Shown: piece after piece, positions 22,252 through 34,589 of the stretch
Layout of the letters: every line of letters begins with the position of its first letter
Numbering within the stretch: the stretch's first letter is position 1
NCBI GenBank assembly: GCA_015680685.1
Contig: MNCI01009594.1
Coordinates: 617,184-681,183, forward strand
From: Gnetum montanum
Lineage: Eukaryota; Streptophyta; Gnetopsida; Gnetales; Gnetaceae
Direction of reading: 5' to 3'
Length of the DNA stretch: 64,000 nt
Program-made: the position numbers and the translations under genes
Notes under the pieces: generated by a model
The model's input: only the letters and a program-made list of their open reading frames with translations
Database searches by the model: none
Told to the model about the DNA's origin: nothing

Positions 22252-22700
22252 TAAGCTTGATTTACTAAATCACTTTGAGATAATCTCTTAAGTCTTGCAT
22301 ATTCATTTCCTTATTACAACTTTTCTTTTCAATTATTTTTATCTTTTACATTTAAAGCTTTCTTCCTAGTTGTGAATTTAGGTATAAAATTTGATGGCCT
22401 AGAAGTAGTTAATCTCTTGTTAGAGCTTTGTAGCTCATATTTTAATCCTTCATTACTAAAATTCTCATTTATTAAATATTCTTATTTATAGCTATAATCA
22501 TTAGATGATCCATTGTATGGTGAATTTTCTATATAATGTACCTCTAAAGTTAGATTTTCTTAATCAACTTTAGTTTCTAGTAAGTTAGAATCCACTACAT
22601 CTTCTTTGTCATTAGTTTCTTCTAATTTGGTTTTATCATTTAATTGGTTATTTTTTCTATGATTTTTATCATCCTTGATCCAAAATTTAAATAAATCCTT
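22252..22700 (-). pseudogene. Gag-like region of X1, continued right of W2
   Basis: Continuation of X1 after the W2 insertion. The minus strand between about 22500 and 22700 encodes LNDKTKLEETNDKEDVVDSN and LLETK, homologous to the X2 fragment at 7975-8193. The frame is broken by the Z1 insertion at 22701 and resumes at 26143 with KDMSKKFIKLMK. It lies immediately upstream of the X1 protease once W2 is removed, so it is probably the gag C-terminal region. Confidence 0.55.
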
Positions 22701-23260
22701 TGTGACATCTCATTCTTAGATATCATGGAAAAATTCAAATATATGTTATATTAGACATTATGCATAAGAAGACAATATACCAAACGTCTAATATATGTAA
22801 CAATCAACATTATGTGTAAAGGAAATAACATGAAAAATGCAAAAATAGAAAGAAAATAATGCTTTATTGATATGAAATAGTGTATCTAGATCATGCTGGG
22901 GTTTTCTTCCTTCAGCATCTATCCCCTTAGAGGCAATCCAACATTGCCACCATGATGAGGCCTATATTCGACCAAAAGAAATGGCCAATCCTCTTCTTGT
23001 CTTGCTTCACCTAGCTCTCATGACTTATCTATATTGACTCTACCACTTCATGTTGACATGACCTCTAAACCTAGGCATAAATACTTTAGGTCAAACCCCC
23101 AAAGGTCACCTTGAGAGACACATCCATTATTACAATATGCCCTTTCAGCTCTTAATTACAACACACCCTTTTGAATTTTTCTATGATAACGATACTACTT
23201 GTTATGAAGATGCACCATCTTCATTATGTAGTAATACCATTTTGGAATGGAAACATTACC
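22701..23260 (-). repeat. Left LTR of Z1
   Basis: Begins TGTGACATCTCATTCTTAGA and ends near ACATTACCA at about 23260. Aligns with 25621-26142 over most of its length (GCTTTATTGATA, AGAGGCAATC, CACCTTGAGAGACA, CACCATCTTCATTATGTAGTA blocks). Confidence 0.82.
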
Positions 23261-24350
23261 ATCTACCCCACTTAGATTTCATTCATCCTCTCCAATGCTT
23301 TTATTATGATTCTATGCTCCAATAATTTGATTTCTCCTTTGAACTTGAAGTTGTTTTTTGCTTATTCTGCAAACAAAATATATGTGAGAAGAATGGATAT
23401 AAGTATTAAATATTATTTTATCAATAATTACCTCATTTTCTAAGGTAATGACAAGAGATGAATTAAAGATCTACCAACCACCAATCACCAGTTCTAACTA
23501 AGGTCACATAAGGTGCAACTCGTATTTAGTTACCCAAGTGAAAATAGGGCAAATTCTTTATTCCCAACTTCCATTACCTTAGATATTTCACTCATTTAAT
23601 TAAAATATAAATTAAACAATGAAGAAAATAATAATATTTATCGATAAAAGTAAGAGTGAGATACTTCTTGATCTTGATCAACCTTATGAACTAATGGAAG
23701 TAATTGAAATTCTTTCATAAGTTGTATATGATTGGATGGTCTTGTTCAGGATAGAAGGGCTTGATCTTGATTCTTCTTCACTTCTTCTTTAGAAATCAAC
23801 TCAAGTCACTTTGTAACTTGGAAGAATTTGACATCATACCAAATATAATCTAGGGTCTCAATGAAGAATGTTGTTGACCCATCCTCATTAACCATAGAAG
23901 AGTAATTGGTAAACTATGATTCTTGATAATTACTATTCATCAACATCATCTGTTCCTACATTCTAGAATTTGATTTATCTATTGAAGATTTAAAGCAAGT
24001 AGAATATGCACTAGTTAATGGAATTTCATGCTAAATTGATGGAAAAATCTTCTTTAAATTAGGTTCATCTTCCAAGGATTCCTTGTTTTAAGAATTAATA
24101 AACACTACTCTCAACTTTTTTATATTTGGAAATGGATTAGTATAACTTAGGAATAACATATTCTTCAAAATTTCTTATATTTGCTTAGGAAAAGTATGTT
24201 CTTTGGCATAATCTATCATTTGGACATGTTGATTTGGCAATTAAACATGTTGACCTTATATACACATCTTCCTAATAAATGTACTTTTACAATTACTGCC
24301 AAGGCTATGTGATTTTTTCAAAATCTTGATTATTCTTTATTTTCCATGGT

Positions 24351-24596
24351 TTAAAGTTCTAGAATTTTGAAAATCATATTTTCTAAACTCCATTCAAATA
24401 TTTGTACTAATTCAAACTTGACTTCTTTATAAAAGATTATGTAACCATCCATGTTGTGATTTCTGCAATAGGCTAATCTATATGGCTCAAAAGAAGAACT
24501 TCTAAAAGAGCCTTCTAAATATCTTTGTATCCCATCTTCTCTAAGTCTAGTTGAAATTGGTCTAAAAATTGCCATGGTAAGACTTCTTATATGCAC
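24351..24596 (-). CDS. Conserved peptide of family Z, unknown function
   Basis: An 81-residue minus frame. I do not recognise it. The segment SSSFEP.(R/K)LAYCRNHNMDG(Y/C), followed by (I/V)IFYKE, ELVQIFEWSL and MIFKI, is also encoded at about 39510-39690 in the second copy. There, changes fall mainly at third positions or as similar residues, although that frame is shifted upstream. The Cys/His content (YCRNHNMDG) is not a standard zinc knuckle. It could be a fragment of a gag or of a captured host gene. Confidence 0.45.
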   Translation of the reverse strand: MHIRSLTMAIFRPISTRLREDGIQRYLEGSFRSSSFEPYRLAYCRNHNMDGYIIFYKEVKFELVQIFEWSLENMIFKILEL

Positions 24597-25620
24597 AAGA
24601 CATTAGCATCCAACTCTTTACATAACTCTTGTACTGTAACTAATGACATGTCATAGTAATCTTAAGATTATCTACAAAGGTTAATCACTTAGTCACATTG
24701 TCCAAGAGGTTAAATATATTAGTTTAAACTATTAGGCATAGCTACCCTAAGATATGACTTTTTTAAGGCACAATTTATGATATTGTCAAATTATAAAATG
24801 CTCAGACAGAAAATCTAACCTTACCATTGAGCTCAAAACGGTGAAAAAAGTTGGAAATGACTATTCATATGTTAAAAATGGACATTGTATGCTTAAGTTA
24901 TGATAAAATTAAAATTTTTTAGAGTATTAAGGTACTATGTTGGGAAAGGGGTGAAAACTAATTTTTGTGGTTTTATGGAACATATTTGACTTCACCATTG
25001 TGTCAAAAAGGTTGAAATCAAAAGTTATGGCTTTTGGAGTTCAAAACCTTTGGTGCAAAAAATAAGACTTCTCGAGAAGTCACCCATCTCACTACTACTC
25101 TAGGATAAGCACACTTAATTAAAAAATTCTTATCTCACATAATGCCAATGTGCCAAATTAATTTTCAAAATTATTTTTGCACATTTTTATTTTAAGTTAT
25201 GTTTGAAGATGGAAATTTTGAATTTCCCATCAGTTAATAAAAATTTCAAATTATCCATCATTTGTCAAAAACTTTTTGGTCACCTTCAAAGTAGGAAAAT
25301 AGTAGGGGTAAGAGATGGTAACAACTGTGATGGCACTAGCCTATGCATGGTTGACATGGCAGTGGTGGTGGCAGCATTCTTGCAGGATGGTAGTGGACAG
25401 CTGCATAGGGAGGCAAAAAGTAGGGTTGGAGCGAGGGTTTTGTGCAAGGATTAGGAAGAATATTTACAAGGCAATGTCATAGTGTTGATTTTTGATTAGT
25501 AATAACATTAGCCTTATCCTTTTGGGCCTACGAAGGTTTCAACAACTAGCTTTAGCTTCCCTTGTACATCTTCCTCACCTACGCCATCACATTCTTCTTC
25601 ACTCTCCCCATTTCCATGAC

Positions 25621-26142
25621 TAGATTATGTGTAAGAAGACAATACATCAAACATCCAATATATGTAACATTTGACATTACACATAAAGGAAATAACAAGA
25701 AAAATGTAGAAAGAGAAAGAAAAGAATGCTTTATTGATACAGAATAGTATATCTAGATCATGCTCTGAGAGTGTTTCTTGGGGTTTTCTTCCTTCAACAT
25801 CCATCCCTTCAGAGGCAATCTAGCACTACCATCACGATTTGGCCTACAACTGACTAGAAGGAATGGCTAGTTCTCTTCCTATCCCACTTCACCCAACTCC
25901 CGTGACTTGCCTATACTAGCTCTACCACTCCATGTTGGCACAATCTCTAAGCTCAGGTATAAATGCTTTAGGTTAAATGTCCAAGGGTCACCTTGAGAGA
26001 CATGTTCGTTATTACAATATGTTGTTTTAGTTCTTAATTAAAACACATCTTTTTGAGTATTTTTACGATAATGATAATACTTATTATGAAGAGGCACCAT
26101 CTTCATTATGTAGTAGCATCATTTGGGAATGGGGATGTTACA
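25621..26142 (-). repeat. Right LTR of Z1
   Basis: Homologous to 22701-23260; the inner first 40-50 bases are missing or too diverged to align. The outer edge GATGTTACA is at 26134-26142, next to the TCCTT target duplication. Confidence 0.8.
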
Positions 26143-26147
26143 TCCTT

Positions 26148-28490
26148 CATTAGTTTAATGAATTTTTTGGACATATCCTTTAAGACTTTATTTTCTATCA
26201 TCTTGCTCATGATTTTTTTCTAATTTTCTAGTAGTCAATGAAATATCCTTTAGTTATGCAAAACATTAGATTGAGGTTATTCCTTTTTTAAAATCCTTGG
26301 AAATTTTAGGTAAATTCTCAAGAGCTAAGTTTAACTAATTTTCCAATTTGATTACTTCATTAAATAGATCAAACATTTTGTTAATGTTTTTTGTTCTTCT
26401 TAGCCATATAGAAATTCATTAATCAATATAATTTAGGTAAGTATCTTTCAATAATTTTATTTTTGGCTTATAATAAGCCTAAAGTAGATTGGAAATTCTT
26501 TAAAATCTATTGTCAAAATATTTTATTAATTTTTTACTTTATTATTTCATTTGAGATAATTAATGATATAGCTATTGTTGTTTAACCAAATTTTCAAACT
26601 AAGCTACAAATAATATTTCCATATCATCCTAACATTAAATAATATTTTTTGGTAAATTAAAGCATCAAATTTGAGTTGTGTCTCTTAGAGCTCCTACATA
26701 TAATCTATAGTCTTATTCTTGATATTTTCTATTGAGATGTACTAATGAAATTTCAAACATGGATAATTCTATTTTTCCAAATAGTCCTTTCTAGGAGTGT
26801 AAGACTTTGGTAAATAGTTACTCAAGCTTTAGGAATATCATGGTAAATCATTAAAGCTTTGAGAAGTAGGAAATTAAAATTGATTTATTGGTGGACTATT
26901 GGCCATTAAGTTAGTTCCTAGTTCTCACTAATATAAATATTTTGAAGTTTTTTTATAATTAGTTTTGAAATATCTAATGTAACATTGAATGTATTATTAT
27001 CCTACTTTTAACTCTAGTACTACTACCATGATCAAAAGGCTTAATTTCATGGGTTAGAAGAAGTTTCAATTTTTATTTTGAATGATCCTTTAGGACTTTC
27101 AAAACTTTCCTAAATAAAAGAGACTTCAATCATAAGATAATTATTACTATGAAAAAAATATCCCTCCTTCTAGCATCAATAAGGGATCATTGATGTTAAT
27201 TCTGTGCACTATGTCTTAGTAGTTCGCATAAATACTTATTTTAGATGGTCATTGGTATCTAGTCATACAATGACATAGATAGCTATAAATAACTTTAGTT
27301 GTTTTCTAAAGAGTTCATGGATTTTTTATTAGGTTTATTTATTTATTTTACTAAATATCATATATGTTTAGATTTGACTGGAATGACAAGATAATTCTAA
27401 TTTAGCTAAAATTTCTAAAACATTTATACTTGGGCCAATAGCTAAATGATAATCATTCATGATGAAAACTAAGATAATTAGCAATAAATGGTAAATAAAA
27501 TGTAACTAAATTATAAAAAAATATAAAAAATAGTAGCTTTTTTAGCCTCTAAACTATACATAACTTAAGCTTTTTAAAAGTTAGTTATTGAGTTCTTAGC
27601 CCAATTTCATTAAGAAAGAGTTATAATCATTTTTTATCTTTATATTATAAACAAGCCTATATCTCTCTTGGTCTCTTATCCCAATATGATATTATAAGAA
27701 TAACAATAAAATAAGTTGGTTTTTTAAAGATCAAATTTAATAAAAATGATCTAAGCTTATTTCGTTTGGTAAGAAGTTATTCCAACAAACATCCAAATTC
27801 CTTTAGAAAACCAACAATTCTAGAATCCAAATAGAACCAAGATTGAATAACAAAGAAAACTTCTTTATTTGGTGATAAAACTAAAATCCAATACCTGAAG
27901 AAAAAAAATAAGGATCTATAATAAGACCCAAGCTATTTTTATTTTACTTTCATAAATCTTAACCACAATGCTTAAGATCAACAATTTTAATTGGCTCTAT
28001 AATTTAGATACTCTTTTACTTATTAAAGATCCCAATTAAAAGTCAAGTTAGGGAAACATCTTACAGATCCATCTAATTATTTTATATCCTTAAGAGACTA
28101 TTCATCATCCTCAACATTTGTACCTTTAAAAAGTTTACCTTTTAAATAGACTGCAAGTACTTGTGGGTTGTAATACCTTATAACTAGCAAATTGGAATGT
28201 GACTATAGCTTGTAGTCCTCTATGCTGGTAAACATTCATAGTTTTTAGCTATTGTGTCTCAATAAACTGCAAAGTATTTGCAATAAACTATGATTCACAT
28301 TTTAAGACTACGATCTCCTATGTTTATAGTAATCTTGAACTTGCTAAAAAAAGTCAAAAAAATTATATTTTTTCTTTGGTGATCAATTGTAGAGTAGGCT
28401 TACTTTGATTTTCTTTAACCCTTTGAAACACATGGAATCTAGAATTTATTCAAAATAATTAATTGCTAGAAAATAAGAAAAGTAGCTATC
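26148..28490. other. Right part of old element X1 and AT-rich DNA
   Basis: 26148-26350 continues the X1 gag-like sequence (homologous to 8130-8330). Beyond that the sequence is AT-rich with stops in all frames. By position it should contain the gag N-terminus and 5' LTR of X1, which I could not delimit. Confidence 0.4.
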
Positions 28491-28499
28491 TTCTATTAA

Positions 28500-28700
28500 A
28501 ATTGAAAGAAGATTACAAGTGCAATGGATTCAAAAATTTGCAAAAGATCACACCAAAACTCTCACACACTCAACAATCTTACAAAGCATGAGGCTTTACA
28601 ATCACATGCAATCCATCTTAATGAAAGGCACAATCAATTTTGGATGTCTTCCCACACACATAGGACTAAGATCCATAGACAATAGCCATCGAGATGTATA
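28500..28700. repeat. Repeat shared with 40630-40830
   Basis: About 200 bases with a common order of motifs (GATCACAC, ACTCTCACACACTCA, GCATGAGGCTTTACAA, AATGAAAG, CATAGGACTAAGATC) in both places, diverged. Family unknown. Confidence 0.5.
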
Positions 28701-28704
28701 AAAA

Positions 28705-28995
28705 ATCATTTTAAAAACCACTGTGAACTAGACTTTCCCCCCTTGTACTTCAATGCACTTATAGTTATGGTGCACTGATTTGGCAACGTTTAGGTTTAAA
28801 TAAGTTTTATATACCAAATTTTGCAAGTTTTCATCACAATTTTCATTCTACATCAATAGCACATTAGAGGAGATCTTTGGAAGAGGTTCTTATGGTTGCA
28901 ACAATCATTTCTTAATGTGGAAGCCTCCCACCTTCCTCATAGCTAGCATTGATTTCTCATCCTCTTTCGTTTTCAACCATTCCCAACATTGAGCT
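28705..28995. repeat. Repeat shared with 60575-60880
   Basis: About 290 bases, in the same orientation in both loci: GAACTAGACTTT, TTATGGTG, AGGTTTA, CATTCTA...AATAGCACATT, GGAGA, TGTGGAAGCCT, CTAGCAT and CAACATTGAGCT occur in the same order. Probably part of the Y family or of a companion repeat. Confidence 0.6.
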
Positions 28996-31340
28996 TGCTA
29001 TGGTGCCAAAGCAACAAGGGGGAAAGATCCAAAATCTTGTAATTCAAAAGATGGATGAACATGATTGAGAGTTAGAAGAAGTTTCAAAGCCCATCTCCAT
29101 TTGGGATTCTTCTATTACTACTCCAAGGTAGGCATTTCTACCTGTTTTTTCCTTTTTTCTAAGCTTTATATTCCATGTGTTAGGGTTGTTCCTTCTTGAT
29201 CTACTATAGTGGAGAGACTAAGATTGAATTCTAATGAAATCCCACCTTCCATGTTGGCCATTTCCACATAGATCCTTGGTCATTTCATTGTTTTAGCCTT
29301 TGTAGGTTAGATTTTAAAAATAGGGTTTGCTATTTCATGCTTTTTTCCAAAAATTTTGGGGTGTGGCCATTTTTTCAGATCAAACCCTTAGGATTTGTTA
29401 AAATTATATTTTAACATAATCGTACACCATTATTTTGATGTGAATTTTAATGGGTTTAAATGGTTTTGGCTATTTCAACTATTTTGATGGTTATATGAAA
29501 TTTAGGCTTTGAGGTTTTTGGAAGCTTTAACATGAAAAAGCAAGCAATGTTGTGTATTTTTATTGGTAGAATAGCTACACATTTAAAAAATTAAAGGTTA
29601 TATTTTTGTAGCCCTATGTTTAAGCTTTTTGATGGCCATGGTCTCATTTGATTTGACCTTAAAATGAAGAAGTTATGGCTATTTTCCTAATGTTGCATAA
29701 TTAGGTTGTTTGTGCTGATTTTGCAAATTTTTTCTAAAGAAAAGAAAAAGGTTTTGGCTATTTTCTAGCAATGGCTGTTTAGGTATTGGATTCAAGGTTC
29801 TAATGAAGGTGGAATCACTTTGATTGGATTTCAAATGAATTTTTTATGCATTTTCTAGTAAGCATGTGTAATAAGGATTCTTGTGCCATTTTTTAATTAT
29901 TGTCCAAATTGACAAATATTTTCTGCATTAAAAAAAAAAGGTTTTGAATTTTTTCTAAGCATGGCTACATAGTGTTTGACATAATATTTCAAAGGATGGT
30001 GGAATCACTCCGTTTGGAGCTCAAACAAATTTTTTTATGAAGTGTTTACTATGGCTATGAGAATCAAGGCAAAACTCATGGTTGTAGTACATTAGCCATT
30101 TGAAAATAGAAGTGGTTGATATGTATAACTTATGCTTTTATTTTGTGAACATGTAAAATTAATGCTTAATTTTACTTTTTAAAGAAGAGTAAAATATTTT
30201 TCTATTTTAAATAAGCTTTCACTATGGCTAGATGGCTTTTTCTAAATTTGTGCATATCTTAGATGATTTTTCAAAATTTATGCATAATTTTGCATATTTA
30301 GATGTTTTTCCTAAGATTATGCTTACTTTTTCCAAATTTATGCATAATTTAGATGCTTTTTCTAAATTTATGCATATTTTAGACTAAGACATAGTTTTGG
30401 GCTATGAATTTCTAGCTATAAAGCCTATAAAATATGATAATAATGCTATTATGGAATTTCTCAAGCTAATTTAGATAAACATCTAAGATATTTTTACAAA
30501 GGCTAATTTCAGCTCTAATTTAGGAATTTTTTTCTAAATTTGTTAAGAAATTCCCATTGGTGATGATGTGAGGTAATGCAAGCTTGTAATAATGTTTTCT
30601 TGTGAAATTACTTAGACTAATTTAGAAAAACATTTTAGAGATTTTTACAGAGGCTAATTTCACCTCCAATTAGATGATTTGTCCAAATTTGTTAAGTAAT
30701 TTCCATTGGTTACAATTTTTTTGTATTTTTCTTCATGCAAGGTCTTTTTGAGGCCTATCCTCATCATAGTGGAGCTGGTCAATATCTTGTGCTACATTGG
30801 TTACCCTAAGACCAAAATCCCACAAGTTTGATGCATTTTATGTTTTAGTTTTAGTTTTAAGTTATGATTTTGGTTATGGTTTACTAACTGGCTATATGTT
30901 GTTGCATTTCAAGCCTCAAGAGACATTGGTGGCCCTAGTGGTGAGAGTGTGAATGACCCACCATGTCCTCCTCTAGAAGCCACTCAACAGTCTCCTTTAG
31001 TTTAGCTTGTTGGCTATTTGTTTTTGTTTTCATGTTGATGACTATGATTAGCCAAGATTATGTTATGGATGTTTGTTATTCTTTGAAATTTTTGTCACAC
31101 TGTGTGTCATGTCTATGTATGTTAAGGACATTTTAACTTTGAATTTAAATTTTGGTTTTATTCTAGCTATATGAATTTATAGTAGTAGTGAACATTGTAG
31201 ATGTTGTAAACATTGAAAATGGCTATGTTTAAGTTTTTGGTTATAAAATAAAATGGCTAATCGATGCAATAATAGGGCTAAGCAAGGAGAGATATAGTAA
31301 TAAAAGGGACGTTTGCTAGTTTTACACCATTACTAGCATA
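28996..31340. repeat. AT-rich region with local tandem duplications
   Basis: No coding sequence recognised. Three local duplications: a unit of about 190 bases at 29745 and 29935 (AAGGTTTTG..TTTTCTA.GCATGGCT.. and GGTGGAATCACT); several copies of TTTTTCTAAATTTATGCATA at 30230-30380; and a unit of about 148 bases at 30460 and 30608 (GCTAATTTAGA.AAACAT...TTTGTTAAG.AATT.CCATTGG). Confidence 0.6.
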
Positions 31341-31344
31341 AATT

Positions 31345-31755
31345 ATATAGTTTCACCAATTTAAGGCCCTCGTAGGCCATATTATCAGTTTAGAGTCTTA
31401 GTGGACGTAGTGCTAGTTTAGCATCTTAGCCAAAAGTAGTGCTAGTTTAATGTCTTAGTAAACAATAGTGCCAATTTAATGTCTTAGCAGAAGGTAGTGC
31501 TAGTTTAACATCTTAGCAAATGGTAGTGCCAGTTTAACATCCTAGTAGATGGTAGTAATAGTTTAATATCTTAGCAAATAATAGTGCTAGTTTAATGTCT
31601 TAGTGGATGGTAGTTCCAGTTTAAAATCTTAGTAGATAGTCATGCCAGTTTAATGTCATAGCAAATAATAGTGCTAGTTTAACATCTTAGTGAACAATAG
31701 TTCCAATTTAATGTCTTAGTAGATGATAGTGCTAGTTTAATGTCTTAGTGGATGG
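31345..31755. repeat. 29-bp minisatellite, about 14 units
   Basis: Tandem 29-base units with consensus AGTTTAATGTCTTAGTAGATGGTAGTGCT (given here as AGTTTAATGTCTTAGTAGAT then GGTAGTGCT). The period is constant and units differ by a few substitutions. Two or three units of the same motif occur at 54238-54300 and 57135-57225, both next to Y2 pol. There are no spacers, so this is not a CRISPR array. Confidence 0.88.
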
Positions 31756-32379
31756 GGTATGAAAGAGACACTTTTTTATGTTTAAAACATAAGTAAAAAT
31801 AAAGAAAGGTTGTAGCAAATAGGTAAAAATGCAAATGAGTTTAGGCTACATGCATACAAAGTAAAACAAAAATTGCATAAAAATATATAATAAATTATAA
31901 ATGAAAAGTAAGGCTATATAGCTATTAGTGCATCTAGTCATAAAGGCATGGAAAGGCTAAGGTAATCTTTACAAGATTAGGGAGTGATTAAGGCCTACTC
32001 TACATGAGCTTGTATTCATCATCTCCTTCTCTTACAATGTTAAAAGAGAGTTCATTCCATAATGTATCCCATTACCTTTCGTTGTTATTGTTGGCTATCT
32101 TGGGTTTTTTCTTTTCATGGCTAGGAGCTTCTTCTTGAAGATCCACTTCGGAACCTTGTTCTATGTCTACATTGTTGATAGCTAGGGGAGGTACATTGTT
32201 ACCATGAATGATTATTCACATCCATCATAAGGAAGTTGAATTTCTTGATGGATGGGTGAGGACATAGCTTGTAACTGAGCCAACTAAGGTCTTCTGAGAA
32301 TTAGGTTGAATCCAAGTGTTTCTTCCACCATCAAGAAGTTTGTGTTTGTAGGGAATTGTTCTCCATCTACAAATCCCAA

Positions 32380-32585
32380 GGAGATAGACCCCTTTCAACA
32401 ACTCTTGATCCATTGAAGGACTTAAAAGCTATGATGGTTTTAGGTTGTACTTTCTTAGTTAAGCTCAAGTGTTCAATGATGGTACATGGGTTGATGTTGG
32501 TTTTAGCTCCATCATCAACAAGCACCTAATGTATTTTAAATTTTCCTATGCATGTGATTATGATAAAGGGGTTGTAATCACTTCA
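32380..32585 (-). pseudogene. Aspartic protease remnant, element Y1
   Basis: Minus strand reads FIITCIGKFKIH, then VLVDDGAKTNINPCTIIEHL and FNGSRVVERGLSP. D-D-G replaces the usual D-S-G, as in several plant gypsy proteases, and the 'F-N-G' flap region follows at the right spacing. Two stops interrupt it. It follows gag (33.2-35.1 kb) on the same strand. Confidence 0.65.
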
Positions 32586-33259
32586 CCATTCTAGGGATTA
32601 ACATTAATTTCACTATTGCAAAATGTTAAGGATGTCAACTTCTCCTCCCCTGGTGAGGAAGGAATCCTTGCTACATGGATGGCTTCCTTGTTAGCAGAAA
32701 TATCCTCGCTAATAGGTATGAAGGTTAACATTCTACCTAGCACCTCATAGTGTTTGGAAAAGGTCATGATTAGGTCATACAATCTTAGGGTTATGTTTTT
32801 CTACTTCAGTGATTGCCTAACTTGGTTCATTACACTGAATAAGTTTTTGTTGTTGGTTGTGCGCTTGTCACCCTAGTTGTTCTTTACTTCCTCCATGCAT
32901 CGCAAAATGTGGACTTTGGCTTTAGGCTTTAGCTTTTCCTTGTTTTGGTTATGAGCTTTGGTATCCTCCTATGGATTTTTATTTGAATATGATGAGGTAG
33001 ACGAGGTCATAGGTATAGTTGAAATGGGAGTGGGCTTTGATGAATCCTCTTCTTTCATGCCTCTATTTTCTTATCTTCCTTGTTGTCAATCCTTTGCTTA
33101 TGCTTCTTCCTTTGGATTGCTATAGTTTTCTGGTTCTCAATTGTTGGCTATAAGGAAGAGGTAGTATCATTAGCCATCAAATGAGGTCATTGTGTAGTTG
33201 TTTGGGCTATGGCTATTTGGATTGTATTGAGTTAAGAGACCTTAATGACAAAATATTTC

Positions 33260-34330
33260 CTTAGAGGCATTCATGATGGTACGCTCACAATGAAGGGAGA
33301 TCTTAAGCTATGGAAAGCTGAAGAAACTCTTTCATTATAGAGGGGTACTTGAATCACAAATGGTTCTCTTGTAGGTCTCCAATTGTCATCGATGTTAAAT
33401 GCTAAAATAACATATGGGCTATCATTAGCATTTAATGGATCTTTGTAGACCTTCATCGACTAGTCTTGTGGCTAAACTGGCTTAGAAGCATCTAAGACCA
33501 GTTTTCCCTTAACTATCATCCTTTGCAGGTCATCCTTCAACGTAAGCTAGAAGTCTGTATCATGACCAAGAATTTGATGATAATGGCAGAAGCAGTCTAC
33601 CTTAAAGTGGCTAGGTAATTTGGGATCATCCTTTGTTGCCCAAGTGGGATCTTTGGCTATTTTGCATAGTTGGTCATGTTTCTTTTGAGTGGCTTCAATC
33701 ATTTTTTTATGTTGCATGCATCAACTTCTTAATAGTTGGTCTACCAACTTGGATGGTTTTAATGGCAATGTAGTATATTTATACCTATCCTTCCTTTCAA
33801 AGTTAGGTCTACTTGTTGTTACTGTAGTGGCCCCAAAAGTTTATGGCTGGTTATTACAGTCATTCGTGGGGACCTTGGATATGTTGACCTTCAACCCTTG
33901 GTTTGTGGTCTTGGTTTCCTTGGTTACAATTACTATGGTAGTGTTGTTTTGTTTGCTCTCTTCCTTGCCTCTTCGAGTGTGTTGGTTTTTATATGATACA
34001 TAGGCTAGATCATGGTTGGCCTTCATGTCATCCTCTATATTTTTAGTTTGTGAGAATGCTTGGCTAAGAGACCATGAATCAAGGTAGTAGAGTTTAGAAA
34101 TGATGAAGTCATTAATTTCTCTTTTGAATATGGCTAACAAGTGGGATTTGACTATGGACTTTGGTATTTCATTTAGTAGTTCATTCCATTGCTAAATGAA
34201 GTTTTGTATGGGTTCTAAAGGCCCCTACTTAACCTACATGAGTTTGTCAAGCATTGCATCAAGCTTCAAGTTATACTTGAGACGCTTGACAAAGTGGGCT
34301 ACTAATTCCTCCAAAGAGGATATGGATCCT
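33260..34330 (-). pseudogene. Ty3/gypsy gag remnant, element Y1
   Basis: Minus-strand gag. The capsid-type domain (about 33840-34330) reads FPRGSISSLEELVAHFVKRL and later LYYLDSWSLSQAFSQTKNIE. After it come a Lys/Thr-rich linker and a zinc-knuckle-like block, CFCHYHQILGHDTDF with the last Cys replaced by a stop (about 33530-33585), then LTLKDDLQRMI and a linker to the protease. This arrangement is typical of non-chromoviral plant gypsy gags. Stops are few but present in each domain. No matching RT or integrase lies downstream: left of the protease come the 29-bp array and non-coding repeats. Confidence 0.75.
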
Positions 34331-34589
34331 CTAGGAAATGCGCGATAGCAATCAAGTACTTTCCTAGTCAAAGATAGGAAAAATCCTCATGATGGTATGA
34401 GGACATGGCTACAAGAGAAAACATTCAAATCAAAATGTAATAAGGTGAGCATTAGGGTCACAATCTCTATAGTATTTTCTAAACTAGGGAATGGGGAGAC
34501 TAGGAGGAAGTGTCAAGGGTGTGACTATAAGACTTATGGGATCATCCTAGTAGAAGTCCATAATATTTATGGTTAGTGTGGTAGAGGCT

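Larger units (their letters stand above)
22696..26147 (-). mobile_element. LTR retrotransposon Z1, short, with target duplication TCCTT
   Basis: Direct repeats at 22701-23260 and 25621-26142 with outer edges TGTGACATC and GATGTTACA, flanked by TCCTT on both sides (22696-22700 and 26143-26147). The flanks join sequence that is contiguous in the X2 copy near 8140, which confirms the insertion. Total length is about 3.44 kb. A purine-rich run read on the minus strand next to the left LTR (in a second copy at 36.60 kb, TAAAGGGGGTAGAT) suggests a minus-strand element. No RT, integrase or protease was recognised, so it is probably a non-autonomous type. The internal region shares a conserved peptide with the copy at 36.6-40.6 kb. 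Confidence 0.85.

Noticed and set aside
31345-31755. CRISPR-like array
   Set aside because: Units are contiguous 29-mers without spacers, in plant DNA; it is a minisatellite.
33689-34003. 104-residue hydrophobic plus frame
   Set aside because: Antisense to the Y1 gag capsid and linker region, which has clear gag motifs on the minus strand.
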